Of a stretch of DNA of 64,000 nucleotides, positions 38,217-50,427 are shown piece after piece. The translations under genes were made by a program, and so were the position numbers. Position 1 is the first letter of the stretch, and each line of letters starts with the position of its first letter. The DNA comes from Istiophorus platypterus (Eukaryota > Chordata > Actinopteri > Istiophoriformes > Istiophoridae), in contig CM029128.1 in the NCBI GenBank assembly GCA_016859345.1, forward strand, positions 16,942,104 through 17,006,103, read 5' to 3'. Below the pieces are notes generated by a model, which was not told where the DNA came from, did no database searches, and saw only the letters and a list, made by a program, of their open reading frames with translations.

Positions 38217-39174
38217 GGTTCAACCAATTAACTTTAGAGGTCACACAATCAGTAGATAAAGTCCAACTGTGTGTGCAACCAAAGTATCACATGATGTCAG
38301 TATAAATACACCTGTTCTGAAAGGACCCTGAGTCTGTAACACCACTAAGCAAGCAACATGAAGACGAAGGAGCTCTCTAAACTGGTCATAGACAAAGCTG
38401 TGGAGAAGTATTGAGGATTGAGTAAAAGTAATGAGTATTTAGGCTATAAAAAAATATTCTATTTTTTGATCATCCTACGGCGCAAAATTAAATCCATTAC
38501 AATAAACTGGAAAGAATATGGCACAACTCCAAACCTGACAAGAGAAGGCCGTCCACCAAAACTCCCGGTCTGTGGAGTTTAATCAGAGATTCAACAAAGA
38601 CTCCAAAGATAACACTGAAAGAGCTGCAAAGATCCACAGCAGAGATGGGGGTATCTGTCCATAGGACCATATGAAGCCATACATTCCACAGAGCAGGGCC
38701 ATTGCTTAAAGAAAAAAATAAGAACCCACATTTGAAATTTTACCAAACACCATGTGGCAGACGCCCCAAATACATGTAAGAAGGTTCTCTGGTCAGATGA
38801 GACTAAAATAGAACTTTTAGGGCATCATGGGAAACACTACTTAAACAATCACCTCCAGTCACCCGGTGGACACCATCCCCACAGTGAAGCATGGAGATGG
38901 CAACAACAAGCTGTGGTGTCACTTGTCATTTGTAGGGAAAATTCACAGAGACTGTAACGGAGGTTCCTCTTCCAGCAAGACAAATGCTGCTAAAGCTACA
39001 CATGATGGGTTTAAAGGGGAACATTTAAAATCGGGGCATCAATCCACTGAGAATCTGTGGCATGACTCGAAGTTTGCTATACACCAGCCTATCTAACTTG
39101 AGGGAGCTGGAGCAGTTATTCCTTGAAAAGTGGGCAAAAATCCCAGTAGTCAGATGTGCTAAGCTACTAGAGAA
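38217..39174 (+). mobile_element. Tc1/mariner-like DNA transposon, decayed and 3'-truncated
   Basis: The order of phrases is that of a fish Tc1 element: 5' leader with GTATAAATACACCTGTTCTG, then the start ATGAAGACGAAGGAGCTCTC at 38358, the DNA-binding part, GGTCAGATGAGACTAAAATA in the catalytic region, ACCATCCCCACAGTGAAGCA, TTCCAGCAAGACAATG-like sequence, and the C-terminal TTGAGGGAGCTGGAGCAG. The 3' terminal inverted repeat is missing and similarity ends near 39174. I could not delimit a matching 5' terminal repeat. Its plus orientation is antisense to LRRTM4. Confidence 0.9.
38358..39174 (+). pseudogene. Dead Tc1-like transposase
   Basis: A functional transposase of this family is about 340 residues with a paired-type helix-turn-helix domain followed by a DDE catalytic domain. 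Here the frame starts MKTKELSKLVIDKAVEKY and hits a TGA immediately after. The usual RSGLGYKKIS segment is disrupted by an insertion near 38414-38450. Further frameshifts and deletions follow, including loss of most of the segment after the AVKHG-like part, where a short jump leads to the KTNAAKATHDGF region. No active enzyme can be made. Confidence 0.88.
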
Positions 39175-40429
39175 TAGACAACACTTTTGACTGGGGAGCA
39201 GAATGTGTCGGCTGTTAAACATGAATGCATACTTTCTAAATATTGTGTCTGACTCGTATCCCCGGAGGATATAGAAACAACCCCCTATTGCTTTTATTTC
39301 CCTTGTGCATAATAGGCTTGCTTTATTAGAAGTGACTACGCCATCTCTTTCAGATTGAGCCTGCCTCACAAGACACCTCTCTCCCCTTACTGACACTGTA
39401 TGTGGTTTAATGAGCGCTCTGTGCACTAATGCCTCTGTAAGCCATCTCCTTCCCCAGTGCTCTTCTAATCTTATTCACAAAGGAGCATAAGTCACTCCCT
39501 AAGGTGTCACTCATAGGGTTTGTGTCTCTATTACCTCTTACCTGATGTACCTCTCACCATTACTGTTCTTCTGCTGTATCTACTTAGATGAACAATTTCT
39601 CCCCTGTTTCCTTCACTGTCCTATTGAAAATATTCTAGTTTTTCATGTCCTTGAACTTTGCAGCAACCAGGATGTTTTTATAATTTGTAGTCCACTTTTA
39701 CGCATTTGGTCAAAACCATCTCCTCAACCCTTTCACCTTTCTTGACGATTTCCATTTTCACCCCCCCACCCCGTCTTGCTGCCTTACAACTTTTGAATAT
39801 TTTTATTGCCTTCTTTTTAGTGTCCAGTATTATAATACATCTTCGCTTCTCATTTTTCATTGTCACCCTCTGCAGATACATGTGTACACTTAATGTGGAT
39901 GGATAAGTCAACGCTCAAGTTTGTCGAAAGGCTTGTGCGTAATGCTTAGTTATGTAGCAGACAGCCCTGCTGTCCTCAGCACGAGAAGATAGCTATTTCT
40001 GCCTCTCAACCCTAACACATAGAGAGTAAGTGCACTTTACTGCTGACCTAAAATAAAACCAAATGTCGCTTAATAACTTGGCAAATGGACTCACTAACTG
40101 GTGCACTTTGAGTGCACACAAGTGGCTCATTGCTATTTGCTGCCTGTCATTGACAAAACTGCTACCAGCCTCAGCCTTGACTGCACATAGAGGCTGGACA
40201 GCAGCCTAACACATAGGGAAGGACGTCCCCAGAACAGCCTAAGCCATCCTATTAGTCCCCAATTATCTTTGAGATGATAGCAAGGCCTGCCAAGTTAGAC
40301 CCATTTTAACAGTGGTCGGAAAACATTGTGTCCTGGGGTGTCTGTCTTGTATTTGTAGCACTGATTAGGTAGAATGTAGAAAAATCACTGCAGGGAGCAG
40401 TGATGAATACAGACTCACACACATACGCA
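39175..40429. other. Intronic non-coding stretch
   Basis: No gene or repeat recognised. Frames on both strands (for example 39025-39426 minus) are short, partly cover the transposon edge and have no domain signal. Confidence 0.5.
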
Positions 40430-40452
40430 TACACACACACACACACACACAC
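40430..40452 (+). repeat. Short (CA)n microsatellite
   Basis: Eleven or so CA units directly beside the repeat terminus at 40453-40508. Confidence 0.93.
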
Positions 40453-40508
40453 TGTATATGTATAAAACATTGAAAACAGTGACTGGCTTTAATGTTGTGG
40501 CTGATCAA
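40453..40508 (-). repeat. Terminus of a mariner-type dispersed repeat (facing left)
   Basis: Read on the minus strand this gives GATCAGCCACAACATTAAAG and continues with recognisable similarity to 33839-33890 for about 50 bp. The two ends point toward each other's interior across 6.7 kb. They may be ends of one element opened up by later insertions, or two independent solo copies. Confidence 0.6.
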
Positions 40509-42980
40509 CTGATGGAGAATAACCAATCAACTCTTTACTGTGCTGCAGTGGAGTAAATCTCTGGACACATCAAAAACTCTGCTCTGAGCTCACTATAGTA
40601 CTTTTCATCACTGTGACAACACATGCTTGGAACTGAAATTATTGCTGATACAAACATATTAGGAGAACATAATGTAAATGTGCAGGTAAATAAACTGTTA
40701 CCAGGAGACAGCCCCCCCTACTGTTTACCATTATTTCTTAAGGAAACATTTCTAGTAGGAAAGGTACTTATATTTGATAAATACTGCTTTGCAACTTCAT
40801 ATGTAAAGGTTTCCATTTTCTTCCTCTACCTTGTCATCCTATAATAGCTTTGATAGCCAGCAAAAAAATAAGTATCCTGAACAGGCTGACCCAGTGACTC
40901 CAAAGTGATGTGATTGTGTTTCTCAGCAGCCAACGACACAATGGTGCAGAAACATTGAAACACTGAAAACATGGTTCTTAGAGTAGAAAGAAAGAATTTT
41001 CCGTGAGAGTTCGGCTAATGGCTGTGTCTAGGAAACGTATCGTTCAACTATGAATACAAGAATAGATGGACAACCGGTACTTCAAAATTTAGGCGTTTTT
41101 TTTTTTGTTTTTTTTTTTTGAGCTTTCTTCATCAGGGCCATACTCTTAACATATGAGACCAAACAACAATGAGCTAACCTATGGTACATAAAAAAAAAAA
41201 AAAAAAAATTTGATTGAAGCCATTGTCTAAAACTGATGAATTATTTCAGCGCACATACCAAGAGTTACTGGATAACATTTCAAGTGTGAACTCAGCTTGT
41301 AGCCTAATGCATCCAGGCACTGCAATCCTGTAGGGGATAAGCAGACATACTGTAGATGATGGTTGTTGGATACCTTGCAACACTGGCAGTGTTTTTTTCT
41401 TGCAACTCTGGCAGTGTTTTTTTCTTGTAATGTTCTCTTTTTATAAAGCAGATCTCTAATGATATGGTCCATGAAACATAAGTGCATTGCATGCTGTTAA
41501 TGAAGAGCATCGCAGTCAGCTACACCGTTGGATAACTCAGACTACAGCGCCATATAATCATCACATAATTGTGGGCAAAAGCATGAAATGATATGGTTGA
41601 CAAAGTTGCAATTTTTGGAGCTGGTTTTGTACCTGGATGTGAGTCTCAGTCAAAACCATTGCACCTCAAGTGTGCAGGGTTTTCTGACATGCTCTCATGT
41701 TAAATTACAAAGCAGCCCACAAACCACACTCCTATGATTAACCATGTATGGTTGCTTTGCAGTGCACATAAATTGCGTCTCAGCTCCTACAGCCCGTAGT
41801 ATAGGGCTTTGTGTGCTGTTGTAGCTTTTATTGATGTGGTGCAGTAACCCACTGTGGGTCGATATATCATGCGGCCTTACAATTAATGGCACAGCACCAC
41901 CAGTGAACTTGGCCATCTGTATGCTAGTTAAGAATGGCCGAAGAGATTAGGCTACCTCAAACAATAAAATCAGACCAAGAAGAAACGCAAGAGGTGGAAC
42001 AAGCCCAGATTATTTGAAATGTTGGGAGAACGGGGGGCGAAACGATGCCACAACAGCAAACAGTTAAATGCCAAGAGAGGGACAGAGTGAAAGAGGGGCC
42101 AGGGAGGTGGTGGGTGGCTTGGGTGATGCGTGGGTAATTGCGCGCACGCAAAGGGGAAAAGTGGTAAATTGTAATGATACAGAGCTGAGACTAAGATGAG
42201 AAAAATGCGTGAACGCGCGCAGACCCAGCAAGAATATCATGAGTTACTGAAGGAGAAGGGTACTGAGGAAACACACACACACACACAGGGAGTAGTGATA
42301 CATGGATGCACAGTTTCATGCTAGAATTAGTGGGTCCCTCTTAATAGCAGGTGCAGAACACAACGGCTTTCTTGAATGAGCATCAGTCGTGCAAAAGCTG
42401 CATGACCGGTGCCTTCAGCCCACAAGAGTTTTGGGGAGGCGTTAGCACTGGGCTGAAACTGGACAATGGGCATCGTGCGTGCAGATTAAGGACAATCAAT
42501 AATTATGCAGGACCACGCTTTATAAAGTTGACTGGCTTCCAGCATTTACAGTGATTAGCATTCCACTCCATGTCAATGAGCCAGCCACACTAACTAGTCG
42601 AGGAAAAATGTATAGTCCTCGGGCAAACGGGCCAGTTTGGTTTGCTCACGATCTTGGATCCAATTTATGAAGCGCACAGTCTTGCAAAATGCGAAATAAG
42701 TATCCTTGGTGTCCAACAATTCACACCGCCAGGAAATGGAGGAAAAGATGTATTGCAGCTCTGCGACTAACAGGCTACAGCACAGGCTTTAGCCACACTC
42801 CTTCCCGAACCACTTAACAAAAGACAGCAAAATCCTTATTAGATATCACAAGGATGCCTTCGAAAAGAGCAGCAGTTTTTGATGCTGATGTTGGATTCCG
42901 TTCGGAGGAGTCAAGACGTTTCTGGTTGTATTGTGAGAAATGAGGACAACTGGAGTATATTTCGCAACAACCCACTCTAT
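40509..42980. other. Intronic non-coding stretch next to the CpG island
   Basis: Poly-T and poly-A runs lie at about 41097-41120 and 41191-41208. A 25-bp head-to-tail duplication lies at 41374-41423 and a short (AC)n at 42270-42287. GC content and CpG frequency rise from about 42.0 kb toward the CpG island. No coding region is supported. Confidence 0.5.
41374..41423 (+). repeat. Two-copy 25-bp tandem duplication
   Basis: The unit CTTGCAAC-N-CTGGCAGTG followed by seven T occurs twice head to tail with one mismatch (A versus T at unit position 9). Confidence 0.95.
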
Positions 42981-43016
42981 CTCAGGCAAAAAGACGGTAA
43001 CATAATCAGAACTTAC

Positions 43017-43020
43017 CCAT
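43017..43020 (-). CDS. lrrtm4: Candidate first coding exon of LRRTM4 (ATG plus one base)
   Basis: On the minus strand the sequence GCGGATATGG|GTAAGTTC gives an ATG with G at -3 and G at +4, followed after one base by a near-perfect splice donor (GT at 43016-43015). Joined to the acceptor before 30897 it yields Met-Gly-Ser. LRRTM2, 3 and 4 share a Met-Gly start, and the main exon's phase demands exactly one base after the ATG. The resulting intron is 12.1 kb. The rival site at 32248-32245 has an equally good donor (GTGAGT) and a 1.35-kb intron, but a weaker start context and no CpG island. The coordinates cover only the coding bases; the 5' UTR would extend upward into the island. Confidence 0.5.
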
Positions 43021-44369
43021 ATCCGCGTATCTGTCAGCTCCAGTCTACAGGTTTTAATGGCTTCTGGTGCGCGACATCCGAGTCCGCATGACGCGCTCTC
43101 CACAGACAGGTACCGTCCTAATCCACTGGCCCGGTCTCTCCGCGCAGCCGCCGACTCCAAAGCGCACCTGCCCTTTGCTCTCCCGGACCTGGGTGTGCTA
43201 TCCGGTTTAGTTCTGCATCTATAACCGTACAACCGAACCGGGGCGAATGTCATTTACGTCCAATTCCAGGTTAATAGAGTGGTGGGGTGGGAAATAAAAT
43301 CCGGATTCAGTCCTCCTTGTCCACGTCTTCGCAGCAAGAAGAATCGTTCTCTCTCTTTTTTTTTTTTCAAGTTACAGCCAAAAAGAGTGCTGCAGTAGGC
43401 GCAGACAATAACGGAGCCACGTCCGAGTAATTCATGTCAGTCTCATATGCGCGTAGAGATTCCGCGAAAATCGTGCCAGGAAAAGAAAAAACTTCACTTA
43501 TACAGCGGGATGATGCAAAAAAAAAAATAAAATATAAAATAAAAATAGGCGTAATTTTCCAAAGGAGCCAAGCAGCTCTTAGGTTCCTCTCCCGAGCCTC
43601 GGCGCCTCCGGTCCACGGGATGCTCAGCGCGATCCGCGCATGGCGCACGGAGCGAAGTAGCGGCGGGTCATCCACAACTCTCCGGGAAACGCCGCCGGCG
43701 AGTCTGGCGGAGCAGCCGCGCGTCCAGAAACCCGCCTCATCCGTCCGAACGTCCGCTTTTCATCCCCGCTGCGGCTCGGGTCTGAAATACGGCACGACGC
43801 GGGTGTTAATCACGTCTGCGTGTCGGAGCAACTTTTGTCGGGCGGGATCGGAATGCCCTCTTCTGGCGAGACCGCGACCCGTGAGCGTGGCCGGGGGCGC
43901 GTCGTGAGTTTAATGTTACGGTGTCACAATTACAAGGAAGGTTGCCAAATAACGCAAACGACACCCCCCCTCCTCCCCCATTCCAGCCGCTTCCTTATGT
44001 GCCTGAACGAAATGAAATCATGTTTATTCAGTAGATATGATCACGGGCCAGTGGTAAGAACGCGTGAATGCAACATATACATTAGAAGATGTTCGGGGAT
44101 CATCGTCTCCAGACTGGGGGAATGGTGTTTCCCGTGCTGTGCCTGCCTGTGTCTGTCTGTGCCAGCGAGGTCTTGTGTCTTCTTGAAGACCATTTTTGTT
44201 TGCAAGACCTTCGGTGCGGGGACATTTGGGAGAGCGGTCGCAGTTTGGACGATCTTTTGGGGTGGTTTGATAGTTAAGAGCCGGCAAGCACGATGTTTGG
44301 TTTTGGAGCCAAAGGTCGGACTCGGTCCTTAAACGCCCTGCGCCTAAGTTTGTGGCTGGAAGCGTGGGG

Positions 44370-44393
44370 GTGTGTGTGTGTGTGTGTGTGTGT
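44370..44393 (+). repeat. Short (GT)n microsatellite in the CpG island
   Basis: Twelve GT units followed by a G run. It would lie in the 5' UTR or proximal promoter if transcription starts near 44680. Confidence 0.95.
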
Positions 44394-44705
44394 TGGGGGG
44401 GTCGTGGGTGTGAGCTGCCTATACTCATGTCCACGTCCGTGACGGCGGCGGTCCGCCCGTACACGTGACCGCAGGCCGAACCGGCGCGGGCGGCCGCGGG
44501 ACGCTGTCCACGGTCCTGAACTCACGCGTCCCGGTCACCGGTTCCCGGAGCTGTCCGAGGATCCCTCTCTGTGTAAACAGGTTATGAAAAACGACCGAGC
44601 TCACGAGTCGTAGGCGAAAACTCTGCTTAATATTCTGCATTAACCCGTATTGGAAATGCGATGGTGCTTAATCGGCGCCGGCCTCCCTCTGCCTCACCCC
44701 CGCTG

Positions 44706-44714
44706 CCTTTTATA
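44706..44714 (-). promoter_or_regulatory. lrrtm4: TATA-like box upstream of the CpG island
   Basis: TATAAAAGG on the minus strand is a full TATA-box match. A start about 30 nt downstream would be near 44680, just before the CpG-dense region. This gives a 5' UTR of roughly 1.6 kb if there is no extra intron. Alternatively transcription starts inside the island without this box. Confidence 0.35.
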
Positions 44715-44719
44715 GCTTG

Positions 44720-47700
44720 GGTGTATTTAAGGGAGAAATGGGCAGCTGAATTTTTAATGTGAATTGCACCAGCACTGGGTTACTAATCTATGTTGCCCCC
44801 TTTTTCTCGCAAACTTAAATATAACTGGCCTCATACTGACATCCATATTCTCAATGAATAGCTTTTAAGCAGAAGGAAAGTTATTTGGCAAAAACATGTT
44901 TAACAATTTATGAAGAAAGTTTGATATTTGTTTATGAAACACCTTTTTGGCAGAGGTACTTGTATTTTATTGAGTATTTCCATTCTGTATAATTTATATC
45001 CAATTGTTTTAGAGTGCACTGTTGTGCTTATATCGCGATTACCTTTGCTTTTTTTCAGTCAAAACATATAAGCCCCACGAAAAGATTACAAATATGCATT
45101 GCTATAAAGTATTTAAAACTCCCAGACAGTTAAAAGTGGTCAAACCTTGCACCATTTAAAAACTCAAAATGCCATAAAATTTGATTTGTCCTTACACTAT
45201 GGTGGATTTTCACTACAAAAAGTAGAACCATACATTTTTTTTATTTCCGCTAGCCTAGAGGTTTATCAACTGCAGCACCTTTAATCATTGGTATATGACT
45301 GCTCATCTGCACTTGATCTTATGGTAAACCGTATCCCCAGTTGCTAATGATCATAGATGTCACATTGATGTCAATGATGGCTGCACCTTTGATGCCTCTG
45401 ACTGGTCTTCTTTTCAGTAATCCTGTCCTTATAAATCAGCTATTTGTAACCATTCCAAAACACTGAATATTTAGCGTGGCACCCATTCACCGGTCAGCGT
45501 TGGTTACCTGTTTGCAGAGCACCCTTTTTAAAATGGAGCCAGACATTCTCCAACACCATCTTAAAATTCAGCATCCTGCACTGTAGCTCAGCTCCTGTAT
45601 CTGCTCCCATGCAATTTGGCTGATGACTTTACTTCTGGATTTGGTTCAACAAGCAGAGACTATTCTGCTGACGGCGCTGAAACAAATAATACGCTGTGAA
45701 GTTATGGAGATACAGACAGTGCCAGCCCACAGGGTAGATAAGTGATTTCTCTTCTCAAGTAGTAGTCTCTGTGTAGTTACCCTTAAATCTTTATATATCT
45801 AATGCAATGCATCTGCTTTTTGTGCATCAGTTAGGTAGTATTCATTATTTGCGTTATAAAAATAATAATAATAAAAAAAAGTAAGGGGCCTTGAACAGCA
45901 AAGACTCTTGTGAACAAATGTCAGTTTTGAATATAACACTTACAAAAATGCCCCTCTCTGGTTGGAATTGTACTTGTTGCCTGGTCATGGTCCCATGCTG
46001 GACAATCTTTCAGGTTGTAAATGTTGTGGCCTTGAGTGATTTCAGTACCAATGCTTTTTGAGCTCTCTGAGAACAGGTTCTGTTCTCAGATCAAATGGAA
46101 ATCCATCAAATTCTTATTGTAGTATTGACTTTTTTTGTTCGTTTGTTTTTTAAGATTGCTGTTATACACAGTAAATTTATTTCATATAATCAAAGAAATA
46201 ATTCTGAAATGGCAGGAGTGTGCCATATTCAAACATTAATGTGTGTATATACTGTATATATTTTCTTGTGAGAATTAACACAGGAAGTAGTTTGCATTAT
46301 AAATATAAGAAATTCGTAAATGCATCACTTGGTGACTGAAAATGAAAGTAATGTCCATTAAGCTTATAAGTAATGATGCTGGGAACCAACCAAAATAAGG
46401 TGTACCAGCACATCTGTCCTTCTTACTGTCCCTGACAATGCAACATTTTCATAAATAACTTCATGATGAAGTTTAACCCATATTATTTTCTTGAGATTAT
46501 GAGAGACTAACTGAGATAATGTATAAAGGAAAAATATGGATACAAGATGTCTATGAAGATGGATGAACAGGCTGTGGACGGGTTGATGGTCCAACTGTGT
46601 GGTTAAATGTATGGCCTTCGCTGATGTCCTGTCTTAGCGATTCTGACAATGGAAGATATTTTCAGGCTATCTCAAGGGTGAGAGACAGCTCTGTTCTGTC
46701 ATTCCCATGTTCACATTAGACTGGGACTTGTTCTCTCTAGAGGTCTTTTCTTTTTCCATTTCCTCTGATCTTAAGCCTGGCAGAATAATCTTAACCTGCC
46801 TCAAGGCAATTTTCAACCTGACACTGAGTTTCTCGAGTTCACCTATGAATGTGAATCATGGAGCAAATATCCAGGGACAGCTTATACGGTAAGCACTGAG
46901 CCATGTGAAAATAAAACTTTTTCTTGTTCCTCTTGTTTCCTTTTTTTTTTCCTTAAGAAAAGATGTTTTTGGTATGAAGAATTTTATGATGCCAAGGTTG
47001 CCACAGCAGATGTGCTAGCTGTAGATCTCTTTTTTTGCAGGGCGATTCCATTAACCTTTGCCCCAAGCTGGGTTCCAATCTGGAGGGCTGTGTTCCACAT
47101 ACTGTAGCTCAAGTTGTTGCTGAGGTGTTTGGGCTTAGATGTACATGATGCAATAACATGCTTGAGTCATGTTAAACAAGCATGATATTGAACACTACCT
47201 TTATTGCTTGGTAAGGGTAAGAATATAATTATAATATGATATTGCTCATATATATATTGCCAAAGGGCTGCACCAATGTTATCCCCATACTTTACATCCT
47301 GCAAATCATTTTGCAGACCATGGTGCTGTATTTCAGAAATTTGAATGTATTTCTGCTTCCATTTCAGATATATTATTATTTTCCTCCTGGTTCTGTACAA
47401 AATGAAAATCTGTTAAAAAAACTCTGGAAGCATGTTCTGGTTGTTTAATCCATCACACTGAATATCAAGTCCTCATTCATTTTTTTGTCAAAGTCACATT
47501 ATTGTTTGTGACTTTTTTTTAATAAATTATACATTTAGCTATCAAATTAGAGAGATATTAAGGTGTAATGCTTTGTTACTGCTGACCTAGTAGGAGAAAG
47601 GTCTCCCTGCATTAAGAGAAGAAACTGGATAGGGCAGCCGGCCTCTACCACAAGGGGAGAAACGCAACACATGTTCTATGTGTCCAACACTGGTAAGCCT

Positions 47701-50367
47701 ACATTTAGGAATCCCCTGGTTTTGTTCAGAGCTGGTTTTGTTCATAGTTGGATGTCTTGGTTTCTTTTTTCTACTTGTGTTAAATACATACAATTTGAAA
47801 TGTGGATGTGGAGGGTTTTTTGTTGCTTAAAGGCACCTTTGACAGAGCCAGCCTGATAAACAATAGTAATTTAATGAGAAAAGTAATTACTTTTTCAGTG
47901 TGTAATTTGTAATAAGTGACTGATTAAAAATTAACCATACCAATCAGCATGAAATAAACATGCAGACAAAATTAAAGTAATTGTTAATTTTTAGACCATA
48001 AAGAAAATAATGTGACAACTGCATGATATGGAAAAACATATCAAAAATGAAAACTTTTATTTATTTTTTTAACTAATTAGGTAATTTATGTATTGATTAG
48101 CAAATTGACATGTACATGTCTCTGGCATCTACTGGACTGGAGCATGTAGCAGTGCATTGTCTGAGAAAAAAACAAAAACAAAAACAAATTGTCTGCTAAA
48201 ATTGTTTCTTTTAAGAAGTGAAATAACAATAATTATAAATGTAATGGCCACAGGCACACATGGTATTATTATTCAGACGTTTAACCCTCATTAGTTTGCA
48301 TCCTGCGCAGGTTCATTTGCAGTCAACCTCATCACCACACCCAAACAATTGACACAACTCCATTTGTTTGTTTTAGGATTTATTTATCTTTAACCATACA
48401 TTGTTTTACATCGAGAGCACACATTTTAACACTGTTGTGTTACATATGTTATATTTTTGTGACATTAATTATGTATTTCTTTTGACAACTTTAGGATGTA
48501 AAGTAGGAAATCTTCCTGGAGTCCCATATTTTTATGAATTGGATCTAATTGTTTGGATTTTACCAATTTTTGAAATAGATCTTTTTAAGATTTGTTGTCA
48601 AGCAGATCCCTTTGGGTAATGAGGCTTTTGAAAATATATTTTTTTTTTTAAATCTCATCTATTATTATAGAAGAAATAAGATCTTATCTTATTAATTATC
48701 CTAGGATAATCCTGATATACCATCAAAGGCAATTACCACACTGTCTGTGTCCCTCCCCCCTCTATAAAGCTATTAATATTGCTACTAAATCAAATGCAGG
48801 TTGTGATTCCTGATCTGTTTCTCTCTTGCTCTACTGCACATGTAGGTTTTCAGTTCAGATTTCTGCAGCAGATTTGCATTACTGAACGATATTGTGAATA
48901 ACCTGTGAGACTTAGCCAATGAAGGAACTCTGGGTATATATTTGGAGTTACACAAGCCTATATATCCTGCCTTAGCTTCCCCTTTCCATGCAAAACATAA
49001 TAGGTAAAAATAAATGAATTGTAATCAAGTTGTCAAACTTTGCAAGGAAAGTCATATGGTGCTTTGAACTATTTTTCCTTAATCAGACATAGATAAAGAC
49101 ATATACAAGGTAGCTCTGTACCCCATGTTAATAATATGTAAAACATACAATTTGTAGTTTGTAGTTGTATAAGCACTTGCATGAAGATGCCAGACATGAT
49201 GACAATGAAGTTGCGAAAATTTGCTGAGTTGACACACTATAGCTTTTTAGTTTAAGAGTGTAGTCTTTTTTCCCCTCAGTGTTCCTCCCCAGATTTTGTT
49301 CCCAACAGCTTGATCCCATGCCTGCTTCACATGTTTTCTCTTGGCAAAGATGTGAGAGATAAGAGGTGGGCATCTGTGTATGGTAGTGCCTTGCCATCTG
49401 TCAACTGCCCATGGGGTCTCTGTGGACATAAGCTCACTTGGGTAAGAATATGGGTAGGGAGTGAGTTTCCACTTTGGTTCAGGGGATATTTGACGTGAGT
49501 TGTTTTGATTATATTAAGGAATAAAAGAAAATGACTCAAAAGATACAAGAGAGCAAGGAAGTACTCAGATCCCCGAAGTTTACTTTTCCTTGAGAAATAC
49601 AAAAGGGCAAAGTGCAATTGCTGTGATGTGATCTCATGTTGGCAATAGCAGGAATAAATACAGCCATTATGCATTTCATTGCCACTATGTCTTTTACACA
49701 GGGAACCTTTTACAACCATATGGGTCAAAAGTAAAGTCACAACGGATCTCTGCTAATGCTCTTGTGAGATGGAAGAATTTACATAATGTGAGATGATAAG
49801 GATCTATAAACCCAGCAGATCAATGAGGTCCAATTACAGGCCACTGGAGTTTCTTATCTGCCTCAGTTTAACTTTGTGCTGCCTGTGGTCCTCCACTTTC
49901 ATTAAATCCTCAATGTGATTAGGCTGGCTGATTGGCACAAGTTGAAGATTATCACCGAACGCAATCACGGTTTGCCTGCTTACTTTTGTGTTCAAAGACA
50001 CAAGAAAAGCATCCTCAAGGACACATTTTACACAGTTAGCGACAAGTAGTATTTTGTGTTTCTGTGGAGGCGATATCATTAAGCCATTATCATATTGTAT
50101 CTCATTATTTTCTATAATTTGAAGCAATGTTAATGAGTCTTTTACTTGTGGCTGTTGCTAAATGAACAACCATAAAAAACAAGGTCACTGTAATGTTTTT
50201 GGTTTTTCTCCATCTTGCAGTTTTTGGGGGCCTTCGGGAGGGCTGGGAGCAGCAGGACTGCACCTTTGTTAAAGAGCATTCACCTGTGAGAGAGTCAGAG
50301 CCATCCAAGGTTGTAGCCAGGAGGTGCAGGGGAAAAAAAAGACTTTTTGCAGACAGACACACATGCA
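44720..50367. other. Upstream gene desert, no gene seen
   Basis: AT-rich sequence with no convincing open frame on either strand. A perfect 10-bp inverted repeat with a 3-bp loop lies at 46067-46089 (CTGAGAACAG / CTGTTCTCAG). A short AAAAC run lies at 48169-48187. Non-repetitive stretches may hold regulatory elements. Confidence 0.55.
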
Positions 50368-50427
50368 CTCACACACACATACACACACACATACACACAC
50401 ACACACACATACACACACATACATACC
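50368..50427 (+). repeat. (CA)n microsatellite
   Basis: CA repeat with regularly spaced TA interruptions. Confidence 0.95.

Larger units (their letters stand above)
42990..44600. promoter_or_regulatory. lrrtm4: CpG island, probable LRRTM4 promoter region
   Basis: This is the only long CpG-dense stretch in the window, most intense at about 43565-43910 and 44440-44560. It contains GC-box-like GGGCGG words (near 43840 and 44480). Everything around it is AT-rich. It ends toward LRRTM4 with the ATGG|GTAAGT exon end at 43017. A GT microsatellite interrupts it at 44370-44393. CpG islands commonly mark promoters of neuronal genes; assignment to LRRTM4 is inferred from orientation, the donor and the absence of any other gene in the window. 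Confidence 0.7.

Noticed and set aside
43434..44332. Plus-strand open frames of 157 and 170 codons in the CpG island
   Set aside because: Long frames arise by chance in GC-rich DNA with few stop codons. The two overlap in different frames, are Arg/Ser/Cys-rich with no domain, and have minus-strand counterparts (44024-44464, 42846-43253) of similar length.
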